From contig CACNTW010000009.1 in NCBI GenBank assembly GCA_902623495.1, forward strand, positions 1 to 42,783: a stretch of DNA of 42,783 bases. The letters run 5' to 3'. Source of the DNA: an uncultured Pelagibacteraceae bacterium. GTDB lineage: Bacteria; Pseudomonadota; Alphaproteobacteria; Pelagibacterales; Pelagibacteraceae. The position numbers and the translations under genes were made by a program. Shown piece by piece: positions 1 through 8,761 of this stretch (its first letter is position 1; the number at the start of each line of letters is the position of its first letter). The notes under the pieces were generated by a model, which was given only the letters and a program-made list of their open reading frames with translations, had not been told where the DNA came from and made no database searches.

Positions 1-4
1 ATAG

Positions 5-907
5 CTAATTATTTTCAATTTCTAAATTTGCACTTTTTAAAGTCTCAATTAGATATTTGTATCCAATTTTAGCATATTCAAAAGGATTTGCTTTTGCGGG
101 ATCTTGCTCCGCTTCTACAACTAACCATCCAGAATAATTTTGTTCTTTTAACAAGTCAAAAAAAGGCTTGTAATCAATACAACCATCTCCTGGAACAGTG
201 AAGGCTCCCTCTAAAAAAGCCTGTCTAAAACTATAATCGTGATTTAACGAATTATCTAAAATATTTTTTCTCATATCTTTGCAATGTATATGAATTATTC
301 TTTCTTTAAATTCTTTATAAATTTTTAAACTATCCCCTTTTGCAAATAACATGTGTCCAGTATCTAAAGTTAGTTTGACACTACCATCTGTGTTTTCTAA
401 TAATCTTCTTGTATCCTCTTCACTTTCAATACAAGTTCCCATATGATGATGGTAAGCAAGAGGCATGTCTTGATCCTCTAGATATTTTCCCATTTCTGAA
501 ATTTTTTTATAATATTTTTTAGATTCATCTAAATCCATTCTAGGTCTTTTTGATAAATTTATATTTGGATTGCCTTGAATAGAACCAAAAACTTCGGCAA
601 AAACCATGCAGGGTGCTTTACAATCTTGAAATAATTTCAATTGGTTTTGAATTTTTGATTTTTCCTCTTCAAAAGTATTTTTTCTTAAATTTGCTCCATA
701 CCAACCTGAACATAATTTTAGATTATATTTATTTAATATAGGAATTAATTCTTTTGATGTTTTTGGAAATTTTCCCCCAGATTCTATTCCTTTAAATCCT
801 GCTTCACTAGCTTCGGAAAGACATTGCTCAAGCGGAGTATCACCACCAAGCTCAGGCATGTCATCATTGCTCCAAGCTATTGGGGCTATACCTAATTTTA
901 CTGACAT
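5..907 (-). CDS. iolE: Myo-inosose-2 dehydratase (IolE)
   Basis: A 300-residue TIM-barrel protein of the sugar-phosphate isomerase/epimerase superfamily. The N-terminus (KLGIAPIAWSNDDMPELGGD) is the characteristic IolE opening. Likely metal-site and catalytic residues are visible: a His triplet at 153-155, LDTGH at 181-185, IHCKD at 207-211 and VVEAEQDP at 263-270. IolE dehydrates scyllo-inosose (2-keto-myo-inositol) to a diketo intermediate in cytoplasmic inositol catabolism. Length is normal and the stop codon lies just inside the window, so the gene is complete. It is divergent from two Gfo/Idh dehydrogenases and an ABC importer, which supports the inositol role. Any other iol genes would lie to the left, outside the window. 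Confidence 0.9.
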   Translation of the reverse strand: MSVKLGIAPIAWSNDDMPELGGDTPLEQCLSEASEAGFKGIESGGKFPKTSKELIPILNKYNLKLCSGWYGANLRKNTFEEEKSKIQNQLKLFQDCKAPCMVFAEVFGSIQGNPNINLSKRPRMDLDESKKYYKKISEMGKYLEDQDMPLAYHHHMGTCIESEEDTRRLLENTDGSVKLTLDTGHMLFAKGDSLKIYKEFKERIIHIHCKDMRKNILDNSLNHDYSFRQAFLEGAFTVPGDGCIDYKPFFDLLKEQNYSGWLVVEAEQDPAKANPFEYAKIGYKYLIETLKSANLEIENN

Positions 908-933
908 AAATAATAGTTTTGTTATGATATTAG

Positions 934-2079
934 ATGGTTCAAAAAATTAAACCTAAAAAATTTAAACTTGGAATTGTTGGAGGCGGACCTGGATCTTGGA
1001 TCGGGCATGTTCATAGAATTTCATCTAGATATGATGACAAATACGAAATCGTTGCAGGGGTATTTTCTAGAAGTGTTGATAAGTCTAGGAAATTTGGACA
1101 AAGTATAGGTTTAGATAAATCTAGATGTTATTCAAATTACAAGGAGATGTCTGAAAAAGAAGCGAAAAGAAAAGATGGTATTAATGTTGTAGCAATAATG
1201 ACTCCACCATCAAGTCATCAAATTATTGCAGAAAATTTTATAAAAAAAAATATACATGTAATTTCAGACAAACCATTTGCTGGAAATCTAGATCAGGGAA
1301 AAAAACTATATAAAGCGATAAAAAATAACAAAAAAATTAAATATGCGCTGACTCACAACTATTCATCTTATCCAATGGTTAGAGAGGCAAAAAATTTAGT
1401 TGAAAAAGGAAAAATTGGAAAAGTTGAATATATCAATGTTGAATATATTCAGGATTGGACAGATGGTAATAAAATTTCAAAAACAAATTCAAAAAAGGTT
1501 TTTAAATGGAAAGTTGATAAAAAAATTGTTGGTGTATCAGCAGTTCTAAATGAAATAGGATCACACGCATATCATCTAGCAATTTATATTACAGGCCTTA
1601 AAGGAGAAAAATTGATAGCCGATGTAAGTAAATATTCGAAGGACGTTAAAATGGATAATAACGCACAAGTTTTTGTTAATTTTAACAATGGTGCTAAAGG
1701 AATTGTATGGACATGTGTAACAGCTAAAGGTGGTGTTTATGGTTTAAGAATTAGAGTATATGGTTCTAAAGGAAGTTTAGAATGGGTTCAAAATGATCCA
1801 AATTATCTAAAATTTAATCCAAGCAAAGGAGCAGTAAAGTTTTTAGAAAGAGGATATACAAAGGCAAATTTTTCAAAAAAATTTTCTAGAGTAAAATTTG
1901 GTCACCCTGAAGGATATTTAGATGCTTTTGCAAATATATATAGGGAATTTGCTGAATATTTAAAAACAAATACAAAAAAAAGATTTTATTTTCCAAACGA
2001 GGAAGAGGGTTTGGAGACTACTAAATTCATTGATGCATGCAAGAAATCATCATTAAAAAAACAATGGGTAAAAATTTAA
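934..2079 (+). CDS. Gfo/Idh/MocA-family NAD(P)-dependent oxidoreductase
   Basis: A 381-residue dehydrogenase. The N-terminal Rossmann motif GIVGGGPGSW (residues 13-22) is followed by GHVHR. The family's EKP motif appears as DKP at 112-114, and an EIGSHAYHL segment in the C-terminal domain carries the likely catalytic histidine. Relatives with this GPGSWIGHVHR start occur in inositol and other sugar-alcohol clusters (established family knowledge). The exact substrate (scyllo-inositol, a keto-inositol, or another polyol) cannot be read from sequence. Only 26 bases separate its start from the divergent iolE start, so promoters here must be very compact. The next dehydrogenase gene overlaps its 3' end by 16 bases, which suggests translational coupling. 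Confidence 0.82.
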   Translation: MVQKIKPKKFKLGIVGGGPGSWIGHVHRISSRYDDKYEIVAGVFSRSVDKSRKFGQSIGLDKSRCYSNYKEMSEKEAKRKDGINVVAIMTPPSSHQIIAENFIKKNIHVISDKPFAGNLDQGKKLYKAIKNNKKIKYALTHNYSSYPMVREAKNLVEKGKIGKVEYINVEYIQDWTDGNKISKTNSKKVFKWKVDKKIVGVSAVLNEIGSHAYHLAIYITGLKGEKLIADVSKYSKDVKMDNNAQVFVNFNNGAKGIVWTCVTAKGGVYGLRIRVYGSKGSLEWVQNDPNYLKFNPSKGAVKFLERGYTKANFSKKFSRVKFGHPEGYLDAFANIYREFAEYLKTNTKKRFYFPNEEEGLETTKFIDACKKSSLKKQWVKI

Positions 2080-3077
2080 TTAACATAGCATTATTCGGTT
2101 TGGGAAGGATAGGGCTAATGCATGCAAATAATTTAATAAATAATGAGAATTTTAATCTTAAATATATTTTTGATGTTAATAGAAAACTTGCAAAAAAAGT
2201 TTCAAAAAATCTAAATTGTCAAAATATTGAAAGTCCTCAAATAGCATATAAAGATAAGAAAATTGATTGTATTTTTATATCTTCCACTACATCAACTCAT
2301 CTTAAATTTATATATGAAAGTATAAAAAGTAATAAAACAGTATTTTGCGAAAAACCTTTAGATTTAAATTTAAAAAAAATTCAAAATTACGAAAAAAAAA
2401 TAAATAAATTTAATCATAAAATTCAAATTGGATTTAATAGGAGATACGATCCAGGTCATAGTTCTCTAAAAAATAATTTAATAAAAGGTAAGATAGGTAA
2501 GCTAGAGAAAATTATTATTACTAGCAGAGATCCGGCTGCTCCATCTATGAATTATTTAAAAGCCTCAGGTGGTATTTTTAAAGATATGATGATTCATGAT
2601 TTCGATCTAGCAAGATATTATGCAGGTAAAGATGAATTTGTTTCTATATTTGCTACAGGGAGCAATATTTCTAATAAATACTTCAATAAACTTAAAGATT
2701 TCGAGCTAGCTACGGCAATTTTGAAAACAAAAAATGGTGTTCAATGTATTATAAGTAATTCGAGACATTGTAGTTTTGGCTATGATCAAAGGGTAGAACT
2801 CTTTGGAAGTAAAGGAATGATTATTTCTGATAATATTAAAGAAAATGAGATTAGTTTGTATTCTAATAAAAGCACTAATGCACGTTCAAGCTTTAAACAT
2901 TTTTTTATTGAAAGATACGATCAGGCATACAAGGAACAGTTAAATGATCTTGCCAAATTATTCAGATCAAATTTGAGACCTAAAAGTGGTTTTATTGATG
3001 GAAAGATTTCAATACAAATTGCTGAGAGTGCTATCCGGTCATTAAAAACAAAAAAGTTTGAAAAAATAAAATATTAA
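2064..3077 (+). CDS. iolG: Inositol 2-dehydrogenase-like Gfo/Idh/MocA oxidoreductase (IolG-like)
   Basis: A 337-residue protein from the ATG at 2064. An in-frame ATG at 2037 would add nine residues ahead of the Rossmann motif and is less likely. The sequence shows GLGRIG near the N-terminus, CEKPLDL with lysine at residue 97, and GGIFKDMMIHDFDLARYY with Asp174 and His178. This Lys/Asp/His arrangement matches Bacillus IolG, whose catalytic residues I recall as K97/D172/H176. IolG oxidises myo-inositol to scyllo-inosose, the substrate of the neighbouring IolE. It overlaps the upstream dehydrogenase and is followed by an importer gene set. Specificity could include D-chiro-inositol or a related sugar. 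The cyclitol assignment rests on context plus motif. Confidence 0.8.
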   Translation: MGKNLINIALFGLGRIGLMHANNLINNENFNLKYIFDVNRKLAKKVSKNLNCQNIESPQIAYKDKKIDCIFISSTTSTHLKFIYESIKSNKTVFCEKPLDLNLKKIQNYEKKINKFNHKIQIGFNRRYDPGHSSLKNNLIKGKIGKLEKIIITSRDPAAPSMNYLKASGGIFKDMMIHDFDLARYYAGKDEFVSIFATGSNISNKYFNKLKDFELATAILKTKNGVQCIISNSRHCSFGYDQRVELFGSKGMIISDNIKENEISLYSNKSTNARSSFKHFFIERYDQAYKEQLNDLAKLFRSNLRPKSGFIDGKISIQIAESAIRSLKTKKFEKIKY

Positions 3078-3182
3078 AAATCAACTTTAGGTTGAATAAA
3101 ACCTGCTTCTTTACAATCTGAATAAATTTATGTTAGCTTTGATGTTTAAAAGTTAACTTTTATTTAAGAGAGGAAATTAAAA
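3078..3182 (+). promoter_or_regulatory. Leader of the ABC importer gene set, with two inverted repeats
   Basis: This is the 105-base gap before the binding-protein gene. It contains an interrupted inverted repeat TCAAC-N5-GTTGA (3081-3095), just after the iolG stop. It also contains a perfect 14-bp palindrome AAAAGTTAACTTTT (3148-3161), directly upstream of a strong Shine-Dalgarno sequence GAGAGGA (3168-3174), which sits 8 bases before the ATG. Either repeat could be an operator or part of a terminator/antiterminator. I see no convincing -35/-10 pair. The strong ribosome binding site fits high expression of a periplasmic binding protein. Confidence 0.4.
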
Positions 3183-4106
3183 ATGAAAACAATAAAGAAC
3201 TTTATATTAGCTGTTGCTGCATGGGCAATGATGTCTGTATCAGCATTAGCAACTGATATAATTGTTGTTTCACATGGACAAGCTAATGACCCTTTTTGGT
3301 CGGTAGCAAAAAATGGAGTTGATGCTGCTTGTAAAGATATGGGAGTATCTTGCAAATACACTGCGCCTGGAACATTTGACATGGTTGAAATGGCAAAACT
3401 AATTGATAACGCGGTATCACAAAAACCAAAAGGTATTGTAATTACTTTACCTGATGCAGCCGCATTAGGAAAATCTGTTAAAGCAGCAATAGCTGCTGGA
3501 ATACCAGTAGTTTCTATGAACTCTGGTTCGGATGACTATGCATCATTAGGAATTAGTGCACACGTAGGTCAAACTGAATTTGAAGCCGGTGTTGGTGGCG
3601 GACAAAAAATGAAAGCTGCTGGAGGAAAAAAAGCTTTATGCGTTAACCACGAAGTTGGAAACGTAGCGCTTGATAGAAGATGTGCAGGTTTCAAAAAAGG
3701 TTTTGGTGGATCTGTTGATATTCTTGGAACATCAAATGACCCAACTGAAATTCAAAAAGCTGTTGCTGCAAAATTAGGTGGTGGATATGACACTATTCTA
3801 ACTTTAGGAGCTGGTTTATCTGGTGAAGCAGCACTAAAAGCTTTAGAAGCTGCAGGCAAAGTTGGAAATGTTAAATTAGGAACATTTGATATGTCACCTA
3901 ACATGTTAAAAGCTGCTGCTGCAGGTAAAGTAGAGTTTTTAATTGACCAACAACAATATCTACAAGGTTATTTGCCTATAGCTATTTTTGCTCAGTACAT
4001 GAGATGGGGAACAATGCCTGCTGGTGTAGTTATGACTGGACCTGGATTTGTTACTCCTGATAATGCTGCTAAAGTAATTAAATGGGCAGCTCAAGGTTAT
4101 AGATAA
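3183..4106 (+). CDS. Periplasmic sugar/inositol-binding protein of an ABC importer
   Basis: A 307-residue class I periplasmic binding protein of the ribose/inositol type. Residues 1-23 form a Sec signal peptide with cleavage expected after ALA. The mature protein starts with the usual first beta strand (DIIVVSHGQANDPFW), where ligand-contacting polar and aromatic residues sit. It would capture a sugar or cyclitol in the periplasm and deliver it to the permease encoded next. The neighbouring iolE and iolG-like genes make myo-inositol or a stereoisomer the best guess, but the motif alone also allows ribose-like sugars. Codon use is less AT-biased than in its neighbours, as expected for a highly expressed gene. 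A hairpin terminator follows it. Confidence 0.85.
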   Translation: MKTIKNFILAVAAWAMMSVSALATDIIVVSHGQANDPFWSVAKNGVDAACKDMGVSCKYTAPGTFDMVEMAKLIDNAVSQKPKGIVITLPDAAALGKSVKAAIAAGIPVVSMNSGSDDYASLGISAHVGQTEFEAGVGGGQKMKAAGGKKALCVNHEVGNVALDRRCAGFKKGFGGSVDILGTSNDPTEIQKAVAAKLGGGYDTILTLGAGLSGEAALKALEAAGKVGNVKLGTFDMSPNMLKAAAAGKVEFLIDQQQYLQGYLPIAIFAQYMRWGTMPAGVVMTGPGFVTPDNAAKVIKWAAQGYR

Positions 4107-4117
4107 AATCTATATTT

Positions 4118-4152
4118 AAGGCCTGACTAAATTTTGTAGTCAGGCCTTTTTT
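4118..4152 (+). terminator. Intra-operon rho-independent terminator/attenuator
   Basis: A perfect 12-bp stem, AAGGCCTGACTA (4118-4129) paired with TAGTCAGGCCTT (4137-4148), has a 7-base loop and runs into a U tract ending at 4152. It lies between the binding-protein stop and the permease start 11 bases further on. A strong terminator here would let most transcripts end after the binding-protein gene. It may also stabilise that mRNA's 3' end, giving an excess of binding protein over the membrane components. Confidence 0.88.
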
Positions 4153-4162
4153 CAAAATTTAA

Positions 4163-5290
4163 ATGTCATTAAAATCAAAAAGTATTTCATCAAAAAGTAG
4201 TCTTAATGAAGACGAACGTCTAAAAAAAATATCACCACTAAGAGTTTTATTGAATAGGCCTGAGCTAGGTGCATTAGGTGGATCAATACTTGTATTTATA
4301 TTTTTTGGAATTGTAGCTGGCGATACTGGTATGTTTAGCGCCTATGGAATGCTTAATTTCCTCGATGTTTCAGCTAATTTAGGAATTATAGCAATAGCAG
4401 CAGCAATGTTAATGATTGGCGGTGAATTTGATTTGTCAATTGGATCAATGATTGGTTTTGCTGGAATTTGTATCGCAATTCCTGCAATTTACTGGGGTTG
4501 GCCACTATGGATGAGTATAGTTTTTGCATTCGCTATGGCAGTATTAGTTGGATACTTTAATGGCATAATGGTTGTCAAAACTGGTTTGCCATCATTTATT
4601 GTAACACTTGCAATGCTTTTTATTTTAAGAGGTTTGACATTAGCAATAACAAGATTGATTACTGGTAGAACTCAAGTTCCAGGACTAAGAGTATTAATTG
4701 AAGATGATCCATTAGCATGGTTATTTGCTACAGATACTTTTAAATGGCTTTTTACTTGGTTGGGATCATTAAAATTGATTGAACTAAGAACTGATGGAAC
4801 TCCTCTTGCAACTGGAATACCTCCATCAGTTATTTGGTTTATTGCATTAACATTGTTTGCAACATGGATATTGATGAAAACAAGATACGGTAATTGGATC
4901 TTCGCATCTGGGGGCGATAAGATTGGAGCAACAAATGTGGGTGTACCTGTTGGAAGAGTAAAAATAAGTCTATTTATCGGTACTGCAGTCGCTTCTACTA
5001 TTTTTGCTTGTATTCAAGTATTAGATGCGGGATCTGCAGATACTATGAGAGGTACTTTAAAAGAATTAGAAGCTATTGCAGCTGCTGTTGTTGGTGGTTG
5101 TCTCTTAACAGGTGGATATGGATCTGCAATAGGTGCAGCTTTTGGTGCAATTATATTTGGCACTGTGTCTATGGGAATATTTTATACAGATGTTGACACT
5201 GATTGGTTTAAAGTTTTTTTAGGAGCAATGATGTTGATAGCTGTAGTGTTTAATAACTATATCAGAAAGAAAGTTACTGAGAGTAAATAA
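4163..5290 (+). CDS. ABC importer permease (ribose/inositol type)
   Basis: A 375-residue integral membrane protein of the BPD_transp_2 (RbsC/AraH) family. A polar N-terminal tail of about 40 residues precedes many hydrophobic segments. The conserved stretch [13 protein letters not shown] near residues 90-100 and the late segments [20 protein letters not shown] and [12 protein letters not shown] are typical of the family. It forms the inner-membrane channel for the substrate delivered by the upstream binding protein. Its stop (TAA) shares one base with the ATG of the ATPase gene (TAATG), so the two are translationally coupled. The gene sits immediately after the hairpin at 4118-4152 and has little leader of its own. 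Confidence 0.88.
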   Translation: MSLKSKSISSKSSLNEDERLKKISPLRVLLNRPELGALGGSILVFIFFGIVAGDTGMFSAYGMLNFLDVSANLGIIAIAAAMLMIGGEFDLSIGSMIGFAGICIAIPAIYWGWPLWMSIVFAFAMAVLVGYFNGIMVVKTGLPSFIVTLAMLFILRGLTLAITRLITGRTQVPGLRVLIEDDPLAWLFATDTFKWLFTWLGSLKLIELRTDGTPLATGIPPSVIWFIALTLFATWILMKTRYGNWIFASGGDKIGATNVGVPVGRVKISLFIGTAVASTIFACIQVLDAGSADTMRGTLKELEAIAAAVVGGCLLTGGYGSAIGAAFGAIIFGTVSMGIFYTDVDTDWFKVFLGAMMLIAVVFNNYIRKKVTESK

Positions 5291-6087
5291 TGTCTGACTA
5301 TCTAGTTCAATTTAATAATATTAGTAAGTTTTTTGGAAAGGTAATAGCGCTTAAGGATGTCACTATGAGATTAAAAAAAGGTGAGATCATGTGCTTACTT
5401 GGAGATAATGGAGCAGGAAAGTCGACTTTAATTAAAACTTTAGCAGGTGTTCATAAGCCTGATGAAGGAGAAATTATATTTGAAAATAATAAAATTGTTT
5501 TTGACTCACCTAAAGATGCTTTAGATATTGGTATAGGAACAGTTTATCAAGATCTAGCATTAGTTCCTTTAATGAGTGTTACCAGAAATTTTTTTATGGG
5601 AAGAGAGCCTCAAAAAGGTATTCCTTTCCTTAAAACTTTTGATGTAGAGAAAGCAAATAAGATAGCAGCAGATAGAATGGGACAGATAGGTATTGATGTT
5701 AGAGATCCATCTCAGGCAGTTGGAACTATGTCTGGTGGTGAAAGACAATGCCTAGCAATATCACGTGCTATATATTTTGGAGCAAAAGTTTTAGTTTTAG
5801 ATGAACCAACTTCTGCTTTAGGAGTTCATCAAGCATCAATGGTATTAAAATATATTGTAAAGGCTGCGTCTGAGGGATTAGCTGTAATTTTAATTACTCA
5901 TAATGTGCATCATGCTTACCCTGTTGGTAATAGTTTCACTGTACTTAATCGAGGAAAAAGCATGGGAACATTCCAAAAAAAAGATATTTCTAGAGAAAAG
6001 CTTCTTAGTATGATGGCTGGTGGTGAAGAGTTAGACAAACTTGAAGTCGAACTTCAAGAAATGGATAGAATTCACAACAAAAATTAG
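5290..6087 (+). CDS. ABC importer ATP-binding subunit (single-domain, FrcA-like)
   Basis: A 265-residue ATPase. Walker [10 protein letters not shown] is at 38-46, signature SGGERQ at 148-153, Walker [11 protein letters not shown] at 168-177 and the switch histidine at 204 (THNVHH). It powers uptake through the preceding permease. It has a single nucleotide-binding domain, unlike the roughly 500-residue double-domain ATPases of classic RbsA/XylG systems. That resembles FrcA-type importers and implies a homodimer. It is the last gene of the importer set, and the following transporter gene begins 23 bases downstream. Confidence 0.9.
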   Translation: MSDYLVQFNNISKFFGKVIALKDVTMRLKKGEIMCLLGDNGAGKSTLIKTLAGVHKPDEGEIIFENNKIVFDSPKDALDIGIGTVYQDLALVPLMSVTRNFFMGREPQKGIPFLKTFDVEKANKIAADRMGQIGIDVRDPSQAVGTMSGGERQCLAISRAIYFGAKVLVLDEPTSALGVHQASMVLKYIVKAASEGLAVILITHNVHHAYPVGNSFTVLNRGKSMGTFQKKDISREKLLSMMAGGEELDKLEVELQEMDRIHNKN

Positions 6088-6110
6088 ATATTACGCCATA
6101 TATCTTTACC

Positions 6111-6971
6111 ATGACAAAATCATTTCCTTTGCTCTTTATATTATTATGGTCATCTGCATTCATATCTGGGAAAGAAATTGTTCAAAACGCTTCTCCATTT
6201 GCAGCTTTAGCATTTAGATTTGGGATTGTAACAATTGGTTTTCTCGTATTTGCTTATTTCAGTAATGATAAAATTTTTGGAAAATTAAAAAATATTATTG
6301 AAAGTCTTTCAACAGGTATTTTATTTCATGGGATTTATTTAGGTGGATGTTGGTATGCATTTTCAATTGGGATGCCAGCTGCAATTGTAGCTTTAATAGT
6401 TACACTTCAACCTATTTTAACAAATATTTTGTCTGGTCCTATTTTTGGAGAAAAAATATCTTGGAAACAGTGGGTAGGTATCAGTTTAGGTTTCATTGGT
6501 TCTGTCACTGTCTTAGGTATTGATTTTGGAAAAGAAATTCCTCCTTTAGGATTGTTAGCTACAGTCTTAGCTTTATTTGCAATAACAGCTGGAACATTGT
6601 GGCAAAAAAAATTGAGTGGAAATTTAGCTTTGTCAGTTAACAATGCGTATCAAGCAATTGGTGGTTGCCTTTTTAATCTATTGTTAATGTTTATATTTGA
6701 AAATGCTTACATAAATTTTACAACTAGTTTTATTTTAGGTATGTCTCACCAAATTATATTAGTTTCATTTGGAGCTTTTACTATTCTTATGTTTCTAATC
6801 AAAAGAGGTACTGTGGGCAAAACTACTACTTTATTTTTTTTAGTACCTCCTACTTCAGCAGTGATGGCGTGGATATTTTTAAATGAACAATTAACATTTA
6901 CTGACATAATTGGTTTTTTAATAACAACCGTTGGAGTATTTATAGCTACAAGGGATAAAAAAAATGGATAA
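6111..6971 (+). CDS. EamA/DMT-superfamily transporter
   Basis: A 286-residue protein made of two EamA repeats with about ten hydrophobic segments. The first repeat opens with PLLFILLWSSAFISGKEIV and the second carries the typical ending NEQLTFTDIIGFLITTVGVF. Family members move amino acids or other small metabolites across the inner membrane, often as exporters, and substrates cannot be assigned from sequence. The last 8 bases overlap the start of a homocysteine S-methyltransferase gene, so the two are probably co-translated and may act on a related sulfur metabolite (inference). It is unclear whether it belongs to the upstream inositol operon. Confidence 0.85.
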   Translation: MTKSFPLLFILLWSSAFISGKEIVQNASPFAALAFRFGIVTIGFLVFAYFSNDKIFGKLKNIIESLSTGILFHGIYLGGCWYAFSIGMPAAIVALIVTLQPILTNILSGPIFGEKISWKQWVGISLGFIGSVTVLGIDFGKEIPPLGLLATVLALFAITAGTLWQKKLSGNLALSVNNAYQAIGGCLFNLLLMFIFENAYINFTTSFILGMSHQIILVSFGAFTILMFLIKRGTVGKTTTLFFLVPPTSAVMAWIFLNEQLTFTDIIGFLITTVGVFIATRDKKNG

Positions 6972-7881
6972 CAATTTTTTTAAAAAAATAAGAATTTTAG
7001 ATGGTGGGATGGGTCAATTATTACTTGAAAAAGGAATGGTATCTATGGGGACTTTATGGTCTGCTAGCGCTTTATTGGATGAAAAATATCATCAAATGTT
7101 AGTTGATACTCATCTATCATATATCAACGCAGGCTCAGATGTTATTGTTACTAACACCTTTAGTTGTAGAAAATTTAGATTAATAGAAAATAAAGTTGGT
7201 GATGAATTCAAAAAATTAAACGAAATTGCATGTAAACTTGCAATCAAAGCTAAAGATTTATCAAAGAAAAATATATTAATAGCTGGATCAATTCCAAGTC
7301 AAAGAGACACTTATATAACTGATGATCGCGATATCAAATTAATAGAGGAAGATATGTTTGAACAAGCTGATATTTTAAGTGAATTTACTGATTTTTTATA
7401 CTTAGATGTTATTAGCAGCACTAATGAAGTTAAAGCCGCTCTTAATATATCTAAAAAATTAAACAAAAAAGTTTTAATTGGAATACATTTAAAAAAAAAT
7501 GGTGACCTACCATCAGAAGAAAAAATTGAGCAATTACTTGAAATTATTCAAGATGAAAATACACTTGGTGTAGTTTGTGCATGTATTTCTCCAGAAATAT
7601 CTCTATCCGTATTAGATAAATTTTTAAATTGTGAAGTACCATTTGGATTTAAAATAAATTTGTGGGGAGTTGATGAACCAGGCCAAATAAAGACATTTAA
7701 TACAGCAAAACCTCATGAAATTGGAGTAAATCCTAATCAATCTTTAGGAAAAAGAGATAATTTTGATGCAAATGAATTTTATAATCTATCAAAAAAATTT
7801 ATAGAAGGTGGGGCAACAATTTTAGGTGGATGTTGTGAGACAAAACCAGAGCATATTAGCTCTATATCTTCATTTAAATAA
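6964..7881 (+). CDS. Homocysteine S-methyltransferase family protein
   Basis: A 305-residue TIM barrel of the zinc-dependent S-methyltransferase family (PF02574: BHMT, MmuM, MetH N-terminal domain). The opening ILDGGMGQLLLEKG is the family signature. The zinc cysteines appear as VVCACISPE in the middle of the chain and GGCCETKPEHI close to the C-terminus. The enzyme would transfer a methyl group to homocysteine to make methionine. The donor (S-methylmethionine, betaine, or another methylated osmolyte) is not decidable here. It overlaps the upstream EamA transporter by 8 bases, and its 3' end overlaps a convergent transporter by 8 bases. I see no SAM-sensing riboswitch, because there is no leader. 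Confidence 0.85.
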   Translation: MDNNFFKKIRILDGGMGQLLLEKGMVSMGTLWSASALLDEKYHQMLVDTHLSYINAGSDVIVTNTFSCRKFRLIENKVGDEFKKLNEIACKLAIKAKDLSKKNILIAGSIPSQRDTYITDDRDIKLIEEDMFEQADILSEFTDFLYLDVISSTNEVKAALNISKKLNKKVLIGIHLKKNGDLPSEEKIEQLLEIIQDENTLGVVCACISPEISLSVLDKFLNCEVPFGFKINLWGVDEPGQIKTFNTAKPHEIGVNPNQSLGKRDNFDANEFYNLSKKFIEGGATILGGCCETKPEHISSISSFK

Positions 7882-8761
7882 TAATTTTTGTATCTGCTTT
7901 TCTAACAAAATAAATTCCTACAACTACAGCCAATAAAGATATTAATACCTTGTAAGTTATTAATTCACTTAAAAATATATAGCCTAAAATAATTCCAAAG
8001 ATTGGAATTAAGTATGAGACTTGAGATTGAAAAATTAAACCATTCTTTTTCAAAATTTTAAACCTTAAAAGCCACGCAACTCCTGTTGGTACTATACCAA
8101 GATAAATTACTGACATGGTTGAATTTATTGATGGAGTATTTTCCCAAGGAGTTTCTAATAAACACATCAAAGGAAATAAAATCAGAGTTGCCCAAATTAA
8201 TATTGATCCAGTAACGTTTTCGTTTTTTTTCTTACTAATTTTAAGTGTTAAAACTCCACCTATTACATAACATGTTGATCCTACTAAAATTAATATTGCT
8301 GAAAGAAAATTATTTTCATCAATTAAAATATTATCAGAAAATAAATAAACAATTCCTGCAAATCCAATTAATATTCCAATAGTTTTTGCAAAATTAAATT
8401 TTTCATTTTTTGTATAAAAGTGACCTAATATGGTAGAACTCAAAGGAGTAGTTGACATCAAAATTGCAGCCAAATTACTTTGCACAGATTTTACTCCATA
8501 AGCAATTAAAAAGAATGGTATAACTAAATTGATTAGTCCTATTAACATGAACCAATGCCAATCTTTTGAAAATGCTTCAATTACTATTTTTTTATAAAAA
8601 CACAAAATTAATACTGGTATAGATCCAAAAAATACTCTCAAAAAAGCAATTGTCATTGAACCGAAAGATTCTGTTGCAATTTTTATATTAAAAAAAGCAG
8701 ATGCCCAAATTATTGATAATAATGTTAATAAAATATAATCTGTTAAATTAGCTTGCTTCAT
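7874..8761 (-). CDS. EamA/DMT-superfamily transporter
   Basis: A 295-residue inner-membrane protein with two EamA repeats and about ten hydrophobic helices. It begins with LLSIIWASAFFNIKIATESFG, and the second repeat includes YLGIVPTGVAWLLRFKILK and PIFGIILGYIFLSE. It is probably a metabolite exporter or importer of unknown substrate. Its ATG overlaps the stop of the upstream YbaK-like gene (ATGA), so the two form a small minus-strand operon. It converges on the homocysteine methyltransferase gene. It is not a close copy of the EamA protein at 6111-6971, since the sequences differ throughout. Confidence 0.85.
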   Translation of the reverse strand: MKQANLTDYILLTLLSIIWASAFFNIKIATESFGSMTIAFLRVFFGSIPVLILCFYKKIVIEAFSKDWHWFMLIGLINLVIPFFLIAYGVKSVQSNLAAILMSTTPLSSTILGHFYTKNEKFNFAKTIGILIGFAGIVYLFSDNILIDENNFLSAILILVGSTCYVIGGVLTLKISKKKNENVTGSILIWATLILFPLMCLLETPWENTPSINSTMSVIYLGIVPTGVAWLLRFKILKKNGLIFQSQVSYLIPIFGIILGYIFLSELITYKVLISLLAVVVGIYFVRKADTKIII

